A DNA stretch of 64,000 nucleotides from Pseudomonas sp. SCB32 (GTDB lineage Bacteria; Pseudomonadota; Gammaproteobacteria; Pseudomonadales; Pseudomonadaceae). The DNA lies in assembly GCF_009189165.1 (NCBI RefSeq), contig NZ_CP045118.1, positions 5,022,001 through 5,086,000 of the forward strand. Direction: 5' to 3'. The position numbers and the translations under genes were made by a program. The notes below the pieces were generated by a model. The model was not told the origin of the DNA and did no database searches. It saw nothing but the letters and a program-made list of their open reading frames with translations. How positions within the stretch are numbered: position 1 is the first letter of the stretch; every line of letters begins with the position of its first letter. This document shows, piece by piece, positions 8,811 to 17,032 of the stretch.

Positions 8811-9077
8811 TCAGCACAGCAGGACGCCAGGACCGGCCTCGTTGTCGTCGGCGGGTCCCGGCAGGGGTTGCGCGGCATTGTACGCGGCGATCAGCTCCCT
8901 CGCCCGCTCGGCATGCTCGTTCTCGACCCACAGGTGCAGCAAGCCCATGCCCGGCAGCTCACCGACACCGCCGAGCAGGTGGCGCCCACCCAGGTGCGAC
9001 GAAATGCCCTCGTTGGCCAGCATCCCGCCCAGCAGTTCGGCCTCGATCAGGTCGGCGGGTTCGTAGATTCGCTGCAT
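8811..9077 (-). CDS. DUF2007 family small protein
   Basis: An 88-residue protein with the DUF2007 pattern: MQRIYEPADLIEAELLGGMLANEGI at the N-terminus, then a glycine-rich strand and LWVENEHAERARELI. The family has a ferredoxin-like fold and is described as putative signal-transducing; no activity is known. The ATG at 9077 overlaps the TGA of the upstream cysteine-rich gene by one base (TGATG), so the two are translationally coupled. The order with the CPXCG gene is common in gamma-proteobacteria. Confidence 0.8.
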   Translation of the reverse strand: MQRIYEPADLIEAELLGGMLANEGISSHLGGRHLLGGVGELPGMGLLHLWVENEHAERARELIAAYNAAQPLPGPADDNEAGPGVLLC

Positions 9078-9259
9078 CAGTCGTCCTCGCGCTGGACTTC
9101 CAGGGACCACTCCACACCATCGGTGCAAAGCTGGAACAGGATCGGTCGGCAACATACCGGACAGTCTTCATAGTAGCGCTGGTCGCCGCCGGAGAGGTCA
9201 ATCACGGCCTCCGCCGGCTCGCCGCAATAGGGGCAGGTATAGGCCTGACTTTCGAGCAT
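9077..9259 (-). CDS. CPXCG-motif cysteine-rich small protein
   Basis: A 60-residue protein with CPYC near residues 9-12 and CPVC near 33-36, which together would bind one zinc ion. It ends in an acidic tail. This is the CPXCG family, which has no assigned function. It is first in a two-gene unit with the DUF2007 gene. A GGGGAACC segment lies before the ATG at 9259. Confidence 0.82.
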   Translation of the reverse strand: MLESQAYTCPYCGEPAEAVIDLSGGDQRYYEDCPVCCRPILFQLCTDGVEWSLEVQREDD

Positions 9260-9284
9260 CGCTGGTTCCCCTGTGACTTCCGTT

Positions 9285-9290
9285 TATAAT
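9285..9290 (+). promoter_or_regulatory. Sigma70-like -10 element
   Basis: A perfect TATAAT inside GTTTATAATCGCGCG lies about 110 bases before the acyltransferase start. The -35 region (around 9262) matches the consensus poorly. A very similar TTATAATCG block lies in the mqo leader at 12256. Confidence 0.5.
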
Positions 9291-9402
9291 CGCGCGGTCT
9301 TTCAGGGTGCCCAGTCTGACCGATCGGTTCCCAGGCAACCCTCCGAGCCGTCTATTTCGCGGCCCGGCCCGTGATACCCACAAAAAATTCATAGAGAGCA
9401 TG

Positions 9403-10557
9403 ATGGGCGAGTTCGAAGCCATCCGACCGTACAATGACGCCGAAGTCCCGGCCGTCCTGCAACGCCTGCTGAGTGATGACGCCTTCCTTGGCGCACTGGC
9501 GCGTTACCGCTTCCCCCGTCTGTCCGGTCCGCTCGGCTGGCTGCTCAGACCACTTATAGCTCATCGCCTGGCTCGCGAAGTCACCGGCATCCGTAGCGTG
9601 ATCGCGCTGCAGGACAAGATCGAGCCCTACGTCGACCGCACCATCGAGCACGCCACCGACGGCGTCACCTATTCCGGCGTCGAGCGCCTGAAGCCCGGCT
9701 GCGCGTACCTGTTCATCGCCAACCACCGCGACATCGTGATGGACCCGGCCTTCTGCAACTACGCGATCTACCACGCCAAGCTGCCGACGCCGCGCATCGC
9801 CATCGGCGACAACCTGCTGCAGAAGCCGTTCGTCAGCGACCTGATGCGCCTGAACAAGAGCTTCATCGTGCACCGCTCGATCACCGGCCGGCGCGAGAAG
9901 CTGGCGGCTTACCAGAAGCTCTCGGCCTACATCAATCACTCGATCCGCGAGGACGGCCAGTCGATCTGGATCGCCCAGGCCGAAGGCCGCGCCAAGGACG
10001 GGGATGACCGCACCGATTCGGCGATCCTCAAGATGTTCCACATGAGCCGCAAGGACGAGCCGTTCGCCGAGGTGATCCGCGAGCTGCACCTGATCCCGGT
10101 GTCGATCAGCTACGAGTACGACCCCTGCGACGCCGCCAAGGCCCGCGAGCTGTTCACCCGCGCCACCACCGGCGAGTACAAGAAGGCGCCGGGCGAGGAC
10201 GACCGCAGCATCGTGCAGGGCATCACCGGCTACAAGGGCCGGGTGCACATCAACTTCGGCGAGGAAATCACCGGCGAATTCGGCGATGCCAAGCAACTGG
10301 CCGCCGAACTGGACCGGCAGATCCTCGGCAACTACCGGCTGTTCCCGGTGCACTACCTGGCCTACGAGGCCTCCACGCTGCGCGATCCGGCGCTGCAGGT
10401 GCCCACCGCCGCCAGCCTGTTCAAGGACGAGGAGCTGCGCCGCGCCCGCACCGAATGGGAGCGTCGCCTGGCCGAGTGCCCCAGCGAGCAGCGCGCGTAC
10501 CTGATCCTGCAGTACGCCAATCCGGTCCTGAACCAGTACCGCCTCAAGCAGGCATGA
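9403..10557 (+). CDS. 1-acyl-sn-glycerol-3-phosphate acyltransferase family protein
   Basis: A 384-residue protein with a PlsC-type acyltransferase core: IANHRDIVMDP carries the NHx4D catalytic motif, followed by a segment ending in IAQAEGRAKDG that takes the place of the usual EG-S/T-R motif, and LIPVSISYEYDPCD. It is longer than PlsC (about 245) with N- and C-terminal additions, as in a subgroup annotated as glycerol acyltransferase. It would transfer acyl chains in phospholipid or related lipid synthesis. Start at 9403 follows AGAGAG; ATG 9400 is equally in frame, and a further frame back to 9307 lacks a site. A terminator follows. Confidence 0.78.
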   Translation: MGEFEAIRPYNDAEVPAVLQRLLSDDAFLGALARYRFPRLSGPLGWLLRPLIAHRLAREVTGIRSVIALQDKIEPYVDRTIEHATDGVTYSGVERLKPGCAYLFIANHRDIVMDPAFCNYAIYHAKLPTPRIAIGDNLLQKPFVSDLMRLNKSFIVHRSITGRREKLAAYQKLSAYINHSIREDGQSIWIAQAEGRAKDGDDRTDSAILKMFHMSRKDEPFAEVIRELHLIPVSISYEYDPCDAAKARELFTRATTGEYKKAPGEDDRSIVQGITGYKGRVHINFGEEITGEFGDAKQLAAELDRQILGNYRLFPVHYLAYEASTLRDPALQVPTAASLFKDEELRRARTEWERRLAECPSEQRAYLILQYANPVLNQYRLKQA

Positions 10558-10583
10558 AAAAAGGCGCCCTCGGGCGCCTTTTT
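10557..10583. terminator. Rho-independent terminator
   Basis: AAAAAAGGCGCCC-T-CGGGCGCCTTTTT immediately at the end of the acyltransferase gene. It is symmetrical, so it can serve the convergent small gene at 10597 as well. Confidence 0.9.
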
Positions 10584-10596
10584 CAATTCCGGCTCA

Positions 10597-10875
10597 TCAC
10601 AGCTGCGTGCTGTACCAACTGGCCGCCAGCGCCAGCGCCATGCAGGCGAAGCCGAAGCGGTAGAAGAAGCGGTTCAGCCGCAGCGTCGGCTCGAAGCTGT
10701 CCAGCGGAATCGGCTGCAGCTCGCTTTCGGTGGCCAGACGCGCCAGGGCCAGACGCTCACGACGGCGAGTGGCCAGCAGCAGCCAGGCGCCCGCCAGGGC
10801 GAAGAACAGCGCCAGATCATTGAGGATCCGACCGGGATGGGCCTGGAATAAGCTCCAGAGCGCCTGCAGCGACAT
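10597..10875 (-). CDS. Small two-helix membrane protein, unknown function
   Basis: A 92-residue protein with two hydrophobic stretches: LNDLALFFALAGAWLLLA (about residues 19-36) and FGFACMALALAASWY near the C-terminus. An arginine-rich segment (TRRRERLALAR) lies between them, so both ends are probably periplasmic or both cytoplasmic with a short loop. I do not recognise a family. The ATG at 10875 is preceded by GGAGG on the minus strand, which rules out the longer frame. Confidence 0.65.
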   Translation of the reverse strand: MSLQALWSLFQAHPGRILNDLALFFALAGAWLLLATRRRERLALARLATESELQPIPLDSFEPTLRLNRFFYRFGFACMALALAASWYSTQL

Positions 10876-11143
10876 CACAACCTCCACTTCGGGACTGCAC
10901 ACCAGTTATCGCGAAGGAGAGCCGGGGGTGAGTCTACTGGATGAACGGGCATCGCCCGTCATGGATGAGAAACAATCGTCGCGCATTTTATCCGCAGGCC
11001 AGTCACTCCAGCCAGCGCGTAACGCTTAATTACGACGAGCGTAAGAGTTATCGAGAATCGGTCTAGGACCTCGCGCGCGCACTGGCACGTTGCTGGCTAC
11101 AACGAATTCTGCCATTCGAAGTCTTTCGCCAAGGAGATTCGCC

Positions 11144-11350
11144 ATGCTCGACATCGTCCCCCACGAAAACGCGTACCTGATCGAACATCTGGAAGAAATC
11201 GAAGCCGTCGTCGTCGAACTGTCGTTCAACGTCCAGGACGATCACTGGCTGGTCTACACCCAGGCCTGCGGCCACGAACACCTGGACCTGCCGGAAAGCC
11301 ACGAACGCATTCCGTTCTGCGAAGTCGACCCGTACCGCCAGGCCGCCTGA
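11144..11350 (+). CDS. Small acidic protein, unknown function
   Basis: A 68-residue, strongly acidic protein (MLDIVPHENAYLIEHLEEI at the start) with a C-x-H pair in QACGHEH and a later Cys in IPFCEVD, which could bind metal. AAGGAG sits eight bases before the ATG, and a perfect terminator follows, so it is a real single-gene transcript. No family was recognised. About 270 bases without a gene lie upstream. Confidence 0.7.
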   Translation: MLDIVPHENAYLIEHLEEIEAVVVELSFNVQDDHWLVYTQACGHEHLDLPESHERIPFCEVDPYRQAA

Positions 11351-11370
11351 TCGCACCATCTTCAGCGGCC

Positions 11371-11406
11371 CATGAAAAAGCCCGGCATCAGCCGGGCTTT
11401 TTCATG
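11371..11406. terminator. Rho-independent terminator, 16-base perfect arms
   Basis: CATGAAAAAGCCCGGC and its exact complement are separated by ATCA. It serves the acidic protein gene and the convergent yajG-like gene. The arms are identical to those of the fumarase terminator at 44276. Confidence 0.92.
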
Positions 11407-11431
11407 TCCGTACGGATCAAGGACGCATCGA

Positions 11432-12019
11432 TCAGCGCTGGTTCAGCGTCTGGCCGACGGTCGGGTCCTTGAACACGCGGTTCAGGGCATCGCTGAGCAC
11501 GTCGCTCACCAGCTTGCTGTTGGTCGCCTCGTTGGGCGCCATGCCGAAACGCTGGTTCAGGGCGGCGCCGTAGCGGCCGCTGTAGTGACGCGCGCTGTTC
11601 TGCACATCGACGCGGAAGGTGGCGCTGATATCGGCCTCGGTGACGTACATGCCTTCCTTGGGCGACTGGTACTTCAGCTCAGCCAGGGTCACGGTCAGCT
11701 GCGGCGCGTTGTAGGCGTTCGGCGACGGCGTGAAGCCCAGCAGGCGCACGGCGGTCTCGGCCTGCAGCTGCAGCTTGGGAATCACGTCCTGGCTGCGCAC
11801 GGTGATCGAGCTGGTTTCCGAGTACAGGCCACCACGGGTGCCCAGCGAGGTGCTGGGGCGGCCGTCGACGACCTTGACCACTACCGGCTGGCCCTGGCCA
11901 ATGGCAGTGACGGGGCCCTTGAACACAGGGTCCGGGTTGAGTTGTTGCGGGCTGAGCGCACAGCCGGTCAGGGTCAGGCTGGCAGCAGCGATAAAGCTGA
12001 GCAACAAACGTTGCAGCAT
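11432..12019 (-). CDS. yajG: YajG-like lipoprotein
   Basis: A 195-residue outer-membrane lipoprotein: signal peptide MLQRLLLSFIAAASLTLTGC with lipobox L-T-G-C, then ALSPQQLNPDPVF and a mixed beta domain ending in SDALNRVFKDPTVGQ. The match to the YajG family (about 192 residues) is over the whole length. In enterobacteria yajG lies beside ampG; here it does not. The start at 12019 has GGAGAG six bases before; the ATG six bases earlier abuts that site directly. Function unknown. Confidence 0.8.
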   Translation of the reverse strand: MLQRLLLSFIAAASLTLTGCALSPQQLNPDPVFKGPVTAIGQGQPVVVKVVDGRPSTSLGTRGGLYSETSSITVRSQDVIPKLQLQAETAVRLLGFTPSPNAYNAPQLTVTLAELKYQSPKEGMYVTEADISATFRVDVQNSARHYSGRYGAALNQRFGMAPNEATNSKLVSDVLSDALNRVFKDPTVGQTLNQR

Positions 12020-12255
12020 GCTCATCTCTCCATGGGTTGGGCGGTTGGCCGGCAGTATACCGGCCGTCAGCGCAAGCAGATAGCGCCTGGCCATTGGACG
12101 CGGAACAGGTTCTCAGGGTTCCCCAAGTGGCGCGGCCACATGCCGTATTGACCGGCCTCGAGCCGAGACGCACCAAGGCGGGGCGAAAAACGCAATTCCA
12201 GAGTCAAAGCCTCGGAAAAAAGTCTAAGGTGCAGGGCTTTTTTTTTGTTTCGCCG

Positions 12256-12278
12256 TTATAATCGCCCCCCGATTATAA
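12256..12278. promoter_or_regulatory. Inverted repeat carrying TATAAT on both strands
   Basis: TTATAATCG and CGATTATAA flank five C residues. Each 9-base arm contains TATAAT on its own strand, so the element can be a -10 box in both directions or an operator overlapping one. The forward -35 region is a T-run rather than TTGACA. Confidence 0.5.
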
Positions 12279-12497
12279 GGACGCCTCCAGATCGGGCCCC
12301 GCATGATGCCGACACGCCGTGTCTCGCCTCTGCCACCCCTCAAAGAGAGTCGCCACTCGCCTCGGTCACTGGCCGTCGCGCTTTACGTTCGTTGCGCAGA
12401 ACGCTTGGCAAGGATGCAGCCGCCCCCTCCGTACGGAGACCGGACCGGCCCGCAACGACGATCCCCTTTGAGTTTCACGCCTCCAAAAGAGCGTGAT

Positions 12498-12623
12498 TTG
12501 AAGGTTTTTCACTACTTCACGAGAGTGTGGCGAGCAATGAAGAGTTTTGCGTCGGTAGCAGCACCATTAACGTCTGTCCCCGCAGCACTGAATCGCTTTT
12601 TCGGCACCGGAAGCCGCGCATAA
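12498..12623 (+). CDS. Possible small leader protein (41 aa)
   Basis: A short frame starts at TTG 12498 (AAAAGAG lies six bases before) or ATG 12537 (28 aa) and ends at TAA. The product is basic and partly amphipathic, with PLTSVPAALNRFFGTGSRA at the end. Its codons often end in A or T, unlike neighbouring genes. It could be a regulatory leader peptide for mqo or chance; I recognise no family. Confidence 0.35.
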   Translation: MKVFHYFTRVWRAMKSFASVAAPLTSVPAALNRFFGTGSRA

Positions 12624-12831
12624 GCGCCCACCCGATGCACTTGCGGATGTCCTGATCGTCCGCCGTGGATTGCCGAGCGAAGGTGCGCATTTTCCCTCCT
12701 CTAATCCCGGCCCAAGGCATTCGCGGATGGTCGCACGCGACCTGAGAAGAATTCGGACTGGCGGCTTTTCGCGCCCAGCGCGCCAAGCCCCTGTCACAAC
12801 TGGCTGCTGATAGTTTTTTGGAGACGCGTTA

Positions 12832-14325
12832 ATGGCGCAGAACGATTACGAATCGATGGACGTACTGCTGGTAGGCGCCGGCATCATGAGTGCAACCCTG
12901 GCTGTCCTGCTCAAGGAAGTCGATCCGAGCGTCAAGCTCGAGATCGTCGAACTGCAGGAGTCCGGGGCCATCGAAAGTTCCAACCCGTGGAACAACGCCG
13001 GTACCGGTCACGCCGGCCTCTGCGAGCTGAACTACACCCCGCAGGCCGCCGATGGCTCGATCGACATCAAGAAGGCGGTGAACATCAACGCCCAGTTCGA
13101 GGTGTCCAAGCAGTTCTGGGCCTACCTGACCGGGAAAGATGCCTTCGGCGCACCGCGCAACTTCATCAACCCCGTTCCGCACATGAGCTTCGTTCGCGGC
13201 AAGGATATTCCTTTCCTGAAGAAGCGCTTCGAGCTGCTCAGCCAGCACCACGCCTTCACCTCGATGGAATACACCGAGGACCGCGCGCAGATCGCCGAGT
13301 GGGCACCGCTGACCGTGCCCGGCCGTCCGGCCGACGAGCAGGTCGCCATGACCCGCGTGGAAAGCGGCACCGACGTCAACTTCGGCGCCCTGACCAATCA
13401 GCTGCTGGGCTACCTCGCCAGCCGCGAAGGCAGCGCAGTCCGCTACTTCCAGAAGGTCGTGGGCCTTGAGCGCAGCGACGACGGCTGGCTGGTGGACATC
13501 AAGAACACCCAGTCCGGCGAAGCCCGCAAGGTCAAGGCGAAGTTCGTCTTCCTCGGCGCCGGCGGCGGTGCACTGCCGCTGCTGCAGATGTCCGGCATTC
13601 CGGAAAGCAAAGGCTTCGGCGGCTTCCCGGTGAGCGGCCAGTGGCTGCGTTGCGACAACCCGGAAGTGGTCAAGCACCACCAGGCCAAGGTCTACAGCCA
13701 GGCCGAAGTCGGCGCCCCGCCGATGTCCGTGCCGCACCTGGATACCCGCGTCGTCGAGGGCAAGACCTCCCTGCTGTTCGGCCCCTACGCCGGCTTCTCC
13801 ACCAAGTTCCTGCGTCACGGCTCGTTCCTCGACCTGCCGCTCTCGGTGCGCACCAGCAACCTGCTGCCGATGCTCGCCGTGGCCCGTGACAACATGGATC
13901 TCACTCGCTACCTGGTGAAGGAAGTCATGCAGTCCATGGACCAGCGCATCGACTCCCTGCGCAAGTTCTACCCCGAGCTGAACCCGGCCGACTGGCGCCT
14001 CGAAACCGCCGGCCAGCGCGTGCAGATCATCAAGAAGGACCCGAAGAAGGGCGGCATCCTGCAGTTCGGCACCGAACTGGTGGCAGCCCAGGACGGCAGC
14101 ATCGCTGCCCTGCTCGGCGCCTCGCCGGGTGCCTCGGTCACCGTGTCCATCATGCTGGGCCTGCTGGAGCGTTGCTTCCCCGAGCGCTACAAGTCGGCCG
14201 AGTGGACCGCGAAGCTCAAGGAGATCTTCCCGGCCCGCGAGAAGCAGCTGGAAACCGACGCCGCGGTCTACCGCGAAGTCAACCAGATGACTGCCGACCG
14301 CCTGCAGATCGCCGCCGCGTCCTGA
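12832..14325 (+). CDS. mqo: Malate:quinone oxidoreductase
   Basis: The 497-residue FAD enzyme oxidises L-malate to oxaloacetate and passes electrons to the quinone pool at the inner-membrane face, serving the TCA cycle in place of NAD-malate dehydrogenase. The N-terminal FAD site is [20 protein letters not shown]; the strongly conserved [23 protein letters not shown] and the C-terminal [15 protein letters not shown] confirm the family. Length fits. The PA4642-family gene lies downstream, as it does beside mqoB in P. aeruginosa, so this is probably the mqoB orthologue. ATG 12832 follows TTGGAGACG. Confidence 0.95.
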   Translation: MAQNDYESMDVLLVGAGIMSATLAVLLKEVDPSVKLEIVELQESGAIESSNPWNNAGTGHAGLCELNYTPQAADGSIDIKKAVNINAQFEVSKQFWAYLTGKDAFGAPRNFINPVPHMSFVRGKDIPFLKKRFELLSQHHAFTSMEYTEDRAQIAEWAPLTVPGRPADEQVAMTRVESGTDVNFGALTNQLLGYLASREGSAVRYFQKVVGLERSDDGWLVDIKNTQSGEARKVKAKFVFLGAGGGALPLLQMSGIPESKGFGGFPVSGQWLRCDNPEVVKHHQAKVYSQAEVGAPPMSVPHLDTRVVEGKTSLLFGPYAGFSTKFLRHGSFLDLPLSVRTSNLLPMLAVARDNMDLTRYLVKEVMQSMDQRIDSLRKFYPELNPADWRLETAGQRVQIIKKDPKKGGILQFGTELVAAQDGSIAALLGASPGASVTVSIMLGLLERCFPERYKSAEWTAKLKEIFPAREKQLETDAAVYREVNQMTADRLQIAAAS

Positions 14326-14338
14326 GCCTTGCGCTCAT

Positions 14339-14370
14339 GAAAAAGCCCGCCTTTTGGCGGGCTTTTTCGT
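14339..14370. terminator. Rho-independent terminator
   Basis: GAAAAAGCCCGCC-TTTT-GGCGGGCTTTTTC directly after mqo, with a T-run on both strands; it also serves the convergent VOC gene. Confidence 0.92.
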
Positions 14371-14395
14371 TTTCGCTTTCGTTTTAAGTGCAGGG

Positions 14396-14797
14396 TCAGT
14401 GGCAACTGACCATCCAGCCGACGCCGAAGCGGTCGGTGAGCATGCCGAAGCGCTGCGCCCAGAAGGTCTTCTCCATCGGCATATCCACCCGCCCCTCTTC
14501 CGCCAGCGAGGCGAACGCCTGCTCCGCCGCCACCACGCTGCGCAGCGCCAGGTGCAGGGAGAAACCATTGAAGGCGGCGTTGTGCTCGCCACGGCCATCG
14601 GACAGGAGGATCTCGGTATCGCCGATGCGCAGGCTGGCGTGCATCACCTTGTCCATCCAGCCATCCGGCACCGGCGACGGGCCGGGCGCTTCCTCGTAGC
14701 GCATCAGAATATTGAGCTGGGCACCCAGCGCATGCTGGTAGAAGGCAATGGCCTCATCGGCGCGACCATGGAAAAACAGATAGGGCTGTACTTGCAC
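14396..14797 (-). CDS. VOC family (PhnB-like) protein
   Basis: A 133-residue vicinal-oxygen-chelate fold protein of the PhnB/glyoxalase-like group: PYLFFHGRADEAIAFYQHALGAQ at the start, MHASLRIGDTEILLSD in the middle, and WAQRFGMLTDRFGVGWMVS at the end. This matches the YjdN/PhnB subfamily, annotated as 3-demethylubiquinone-methyltransferase-like. Activity is unassigned for most members. It is a single gene convergent with mqo. Confidence 0.85.
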   Translation of the reverse strand: MQVQPYLFFHGRADEAIAFYQHALGAQLNILMRYEEAPGPSPVPDGWMDKVMHASLRIGDTEILLSDGRGEHNAAFNGFSLHLALRSVVAAEQAFASLAEEGRVDMPMEKTFWAQRFGMLTDRFGVGWMVSCH

Positions 14798-15060
14798 GGC
14801 TTCGTCCTCGCCTTGTCGTTATCGTTGTAGGGGGAAGTCTAGGCGGGGATTTCGGGATGGGTCGCCAGTTCGCGCCACGAGAGGGCGCTCCTACAGGTTC
14901 TGGCGTCTTGCCGAGGTGTTTTTCCGGTGAGAGCGTATTCCGTCGCGATGGATTTCGCGGACAAGGTCTGCTCCTACGGGAGCGTGCCTCGGTGCTTCAG
15001 ATGAAGGAGCGCGCCATGCGCGCGATCGCGGGCATGGCCCGCTCCTACAGGTGACAGAAT
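14798..15060. repeat. REP-rich intergenic stretch
   Basis: About 300 bases without a gene. A GAGGGCGCTCCTACAGG half-element lies at 14881-14897, GTCTGCTCCTACGGGAGC at 14967-14984, and a complete GAGCGCGCC...GGCATGGCCCGCTCCTAC element at 15006-15046. These are members of the GTAGGAGC repeat family. No coding sequence was seen. Confidence 0.65.
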
Positions 15061-15061
15061 C

Positions 15062-15089
15062 AAAAAAGCCCGCACAAGGCGGGCTTTTC
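15062..15089. terminator. Rho-independent terminator
   Basis: AAAAAAGCCCGC-ACAAG-GCGGGCTTTT after the 3' end of the PA4642-family gene (minus strand). The T-run is on the minus strand side. Confidence 0.85.
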
Positions 15090-15105
15090 CAGCAGCTCGA
15101 ACCGA

Positions 15106-15393
15106 TCAGCCGCGAGCAGCCTTGATCACTTCGATGTAAGGCTCGGCCTGGCGCTGGTCCTGGATCAGGGCGATGAAGTCCTGGCCTTGGGCATCCTTGG
15201 CGGACAGGTCGTAACCGGCCTCGACGAAGAAGCCGACGAAGCGCTCGAAGTCGTCGATGCGCAGACCGCGGTAGGCCTTGACCAGCTTGTGCAGGGAGGC
15301 CGGAGTGTCGTCGGCCGGTTCCACGTCGAGGAACAGCTTGATGGCGTCGTCGTTGATCTCTTCGCCAATCACCTGCTTCTTGTCTTTACGCAT
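15106..15393 (-). CDS. PA4642 family protein
   Basis: A 95-residue soluble protein (MRKDKKQVIGEEINDDAIKLFL at the start; then LHKLVKAYRGLRIDDFERFVGFFVEAGYDL and an ankyrin-like AKDAQGQDFIALIQDQRQAEPYIEVIK). It matches the family named after P. aeruginosa PA4642, found beside mqoB there as here. Function unknown. AGAGAAGCGAGCG precedes the ATG at 15393. Confidence 0.85.
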   Translation of the reverse strand: MRKDKKQVIGEEINDDAIKLFLDVEPADDTPASLHKLVKAYRGLRIDDFERFVGFFVEAGYDLSAKDAQGQDFIALIQDQRQAEPYIEVIKAARG

Positions 15394-15491
15394 CGCTCGC
15401 TTCTCTCTACGGCTGTCTCGGGAATCGCGGCCGGCATCGGCTCAGGCCGGGCACCACGGTCGGGCAGTTTAACCCTGCGCGGTGGCGCCGC

Positions 15492-15977
15492 TCAACGCGC
15501 GCGCACCGCGCCAGTGTGCAGGTCAGCCCAGATATGGCCATTGCCGTAGCTGAGGAACTGCACGTAGACGGTGCCATTGCGCAACAGATCGAGCAGCTTC
15601 GGGTAGGACGCCGGCGGGTAATAGAGGCTGAGCACCCGGGTCTTCTCGTCGTAGGCCGGCTTCTTCAGGCTCTTGCCCTCGGCATCGAAGCTGATCACCA
15701 CCTGGCTGATCTGCGCGCCTTTGTTCAGCGCCTTGCCCTTGAGGCGCAGCAGCGACGGCGTGGTAATCGGGATCGGCTGCTGGTTCGACTGGCGCTGGTT
15801 ACCCAGTACCACGCTGTATTCGGTGACCTGCAGCAGCTGTTGCTGCTCCGGCTCGCCCTGGCGCAGGCCGGCGTCGTCCGGAGGCAGGAACTGGCTGTGC
15901 ATCGGCGGCGCGGCGAATGCCACGAGGGGTAGACAGAGCGCCAGCGCCAATGCGGCGCCCGGAATGCGAATGGACAT
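15492..15977 (-). CDS. Exported protein of unknown function
   Basis: A 161-residue protein with a clear Sec signal peptide (MSIRIPGAALALALCLPLVAFA, cleavage after A-F-A), so it is periplasmic. The mature part has VTEYSVVLGNQRQSNQQPIPITTPSLLRLKG and repeated beta strands; no catalytic motif or family was recognised. Start at 15977 is chosen because GGAGG lies five bases before; GTG 15983 and ATG 15980 in the same frame overlap or crowd that site. Divergent from the LysR gene. Confidence 0.7.
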   Translation of the reverse strand: MSIRIPGAALALALCLPLVAFAAPPMHSQFLPPDDAGLRQGEPEQQQLLQVTEYSVVLGNQRQSNQQPIPITTPSLLRLKGKALNKGAQISQVVISFDAEGKSLKKPAYDEKTRVLSLYYPPASYPKLLDLLRNGTVYVQFLSYGNGHIWADLHTGAVRAR

Positions 15978-16114
15978 CATCACCTCCGCAGGACAAGGCG
16001 CAGCACTCTAGCACGGGCACAAAGCGCCACGACAGGCGCACATGGCATGCCCGCCGATACATTGATAGTCTTCAACACAAATAGCCCCTTGCATCGACAG
16101 AGACCGATCACACC

Positions 16115-17032
16115 ATGCTGCACAACGTCTCCGATCTCGACCTGCGCCTGCTCCGCATCTTCGCCTGCGTGGTGCGCTGCGGCGGCTTCTCCGCAGCGCA
16201 GGGTGAACTGGGCATGGGGCAGTCGACCATCAGCACGCACATCGCCAGCCTGGAAACGCGCCTGGGCTATCGCCTTTGCGAACGCGGCAAGAGTGGCTTC
16301 CGCCTGACCGAGAAAGGCGAGCGGGTGCTGGATTACGCACAGAACCTGTTCGCCGCCCTGGGTGAGTTCCGCGACCAGGTGCAGTCATTGGCGGGGCGTC
16401 TTGTGGGTGAACTCCATATCGGAATCGCCGACAACGTTGCCACCCTGCCCGGTGCGCGCATCCATCACACCCTCGCGCGCTTCAACCGCCGCGACCAGGA
16501 CGTGCGCCTGCATTTCCTCATCGAATCCTCCACCGAACTGGAGCGCATGCTGCTCAACGGACGCCTGAACCTGGCCATCGCCTGCTTCAGCCGGCCCCTG
16601 CCGAACCTGCGTTACGAGCCGCTGTACCACGAACGGGTGGCAGTGTTCTGCGGGCGCGAGCATCCGTTGTTCGCCAAGGACGTGACGGATGTCGCGGAGC
16701 TGGAGCGCTGCAACTGGATTCAGCACGGCTATGCGGTGGCCGACGTGCAGCTCCCGGCCGATCCGCAGCGCAGCACGGCCTTCACCCAGCACATGGAGGC
16801 GGTGCTTCACGCGGTGCGCGCCGGCACCCACCTGGGCTACCTGCCGACCCACTATGCCGAGCGCTGGGTCGACCAGGGCGACATGCGCGCCCTGCTGCCG
16901 GACAGCCTCGGCTACGGCATCACCCATAGCCTGGTGGTGCGCGACGAGCCGGGGCACAACGAAGCGCTCCAGGCGCTGGTGGAGGACCTGCGCCTGGAGC
17001 ACGGGGTAACGCCGGTCAGCGCGGCGCGGTGA
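16115..17032 (+). CDS. LysR-family transcriptional regulator
   Basis: The 305-residue protein has the N-terminal winged helix-turn-helix (LLRIFACVVRCGGFSAAQGELGMGQSTISTHIASLETRLG) and a substrate-binding domain (GELHIGIADNVATLPGARIHHTLARF onward). It regulates by binding an inducer. Its 3' end overlaps the convergent aldehyde dehydrogenase gene by 17 bases, so that gene, although not divergent, is a likely target. No inducer can be predicted. Confidence 0.9.
   Translation: MLHNVSDLDLRLLRIFACVVRCGGFSAAQGELGMGQSTISTHIASLETRLGYRLCERGKSGFRLTEKGERVLDYAQNLFAALGEFRDQVQSLAGRLVGELHIGIADNVATLPGARIHHTLARFNRRDQDVRLHFLIESSTELERMLLNGRLNLAIACFSRPLPNLRYEPLYHERVAVFCGREHPLFAKDVTDVAELERCNWIQHGYAVADVQLPADPQRSTAFTQHMEAVLHAVRAGTHLGYLPTHYAERWVDQGDMRALLPDSLGYGITHSLVVRDEPGHNEALQALVEDLRLEHGVTPVSAAR

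Larger units (their letters stand above)
12020..12831 (+). other. Long intergenic leader of mqo
   Basis: This 0.8 kb gap holds a poly-T stretch (12238-12247), an inverted repeat with TATAAT (12256-12278), a possible 41-residue reading frame (12498-12623), and an A/T-richer stretch than its surroundings around 12480-12600. TTTTTTGGAGACGCGTTA just before 12832 gives mqo a good ribosome site. If transcription starts at the 12256 promoter, the leader is about 560 bases. No known riboswitch consensus or tRNA was found here. Confidence 0.55.

Noticed and set aside
12238..12250. Poly-T stretch as a Rho-independent terminator of yajG or an sRNA
   Set aside because: No stable stem immediately before the T-run on the plus strand; AAAGCC/GGCTTT pairing is only six bases with a long loop.
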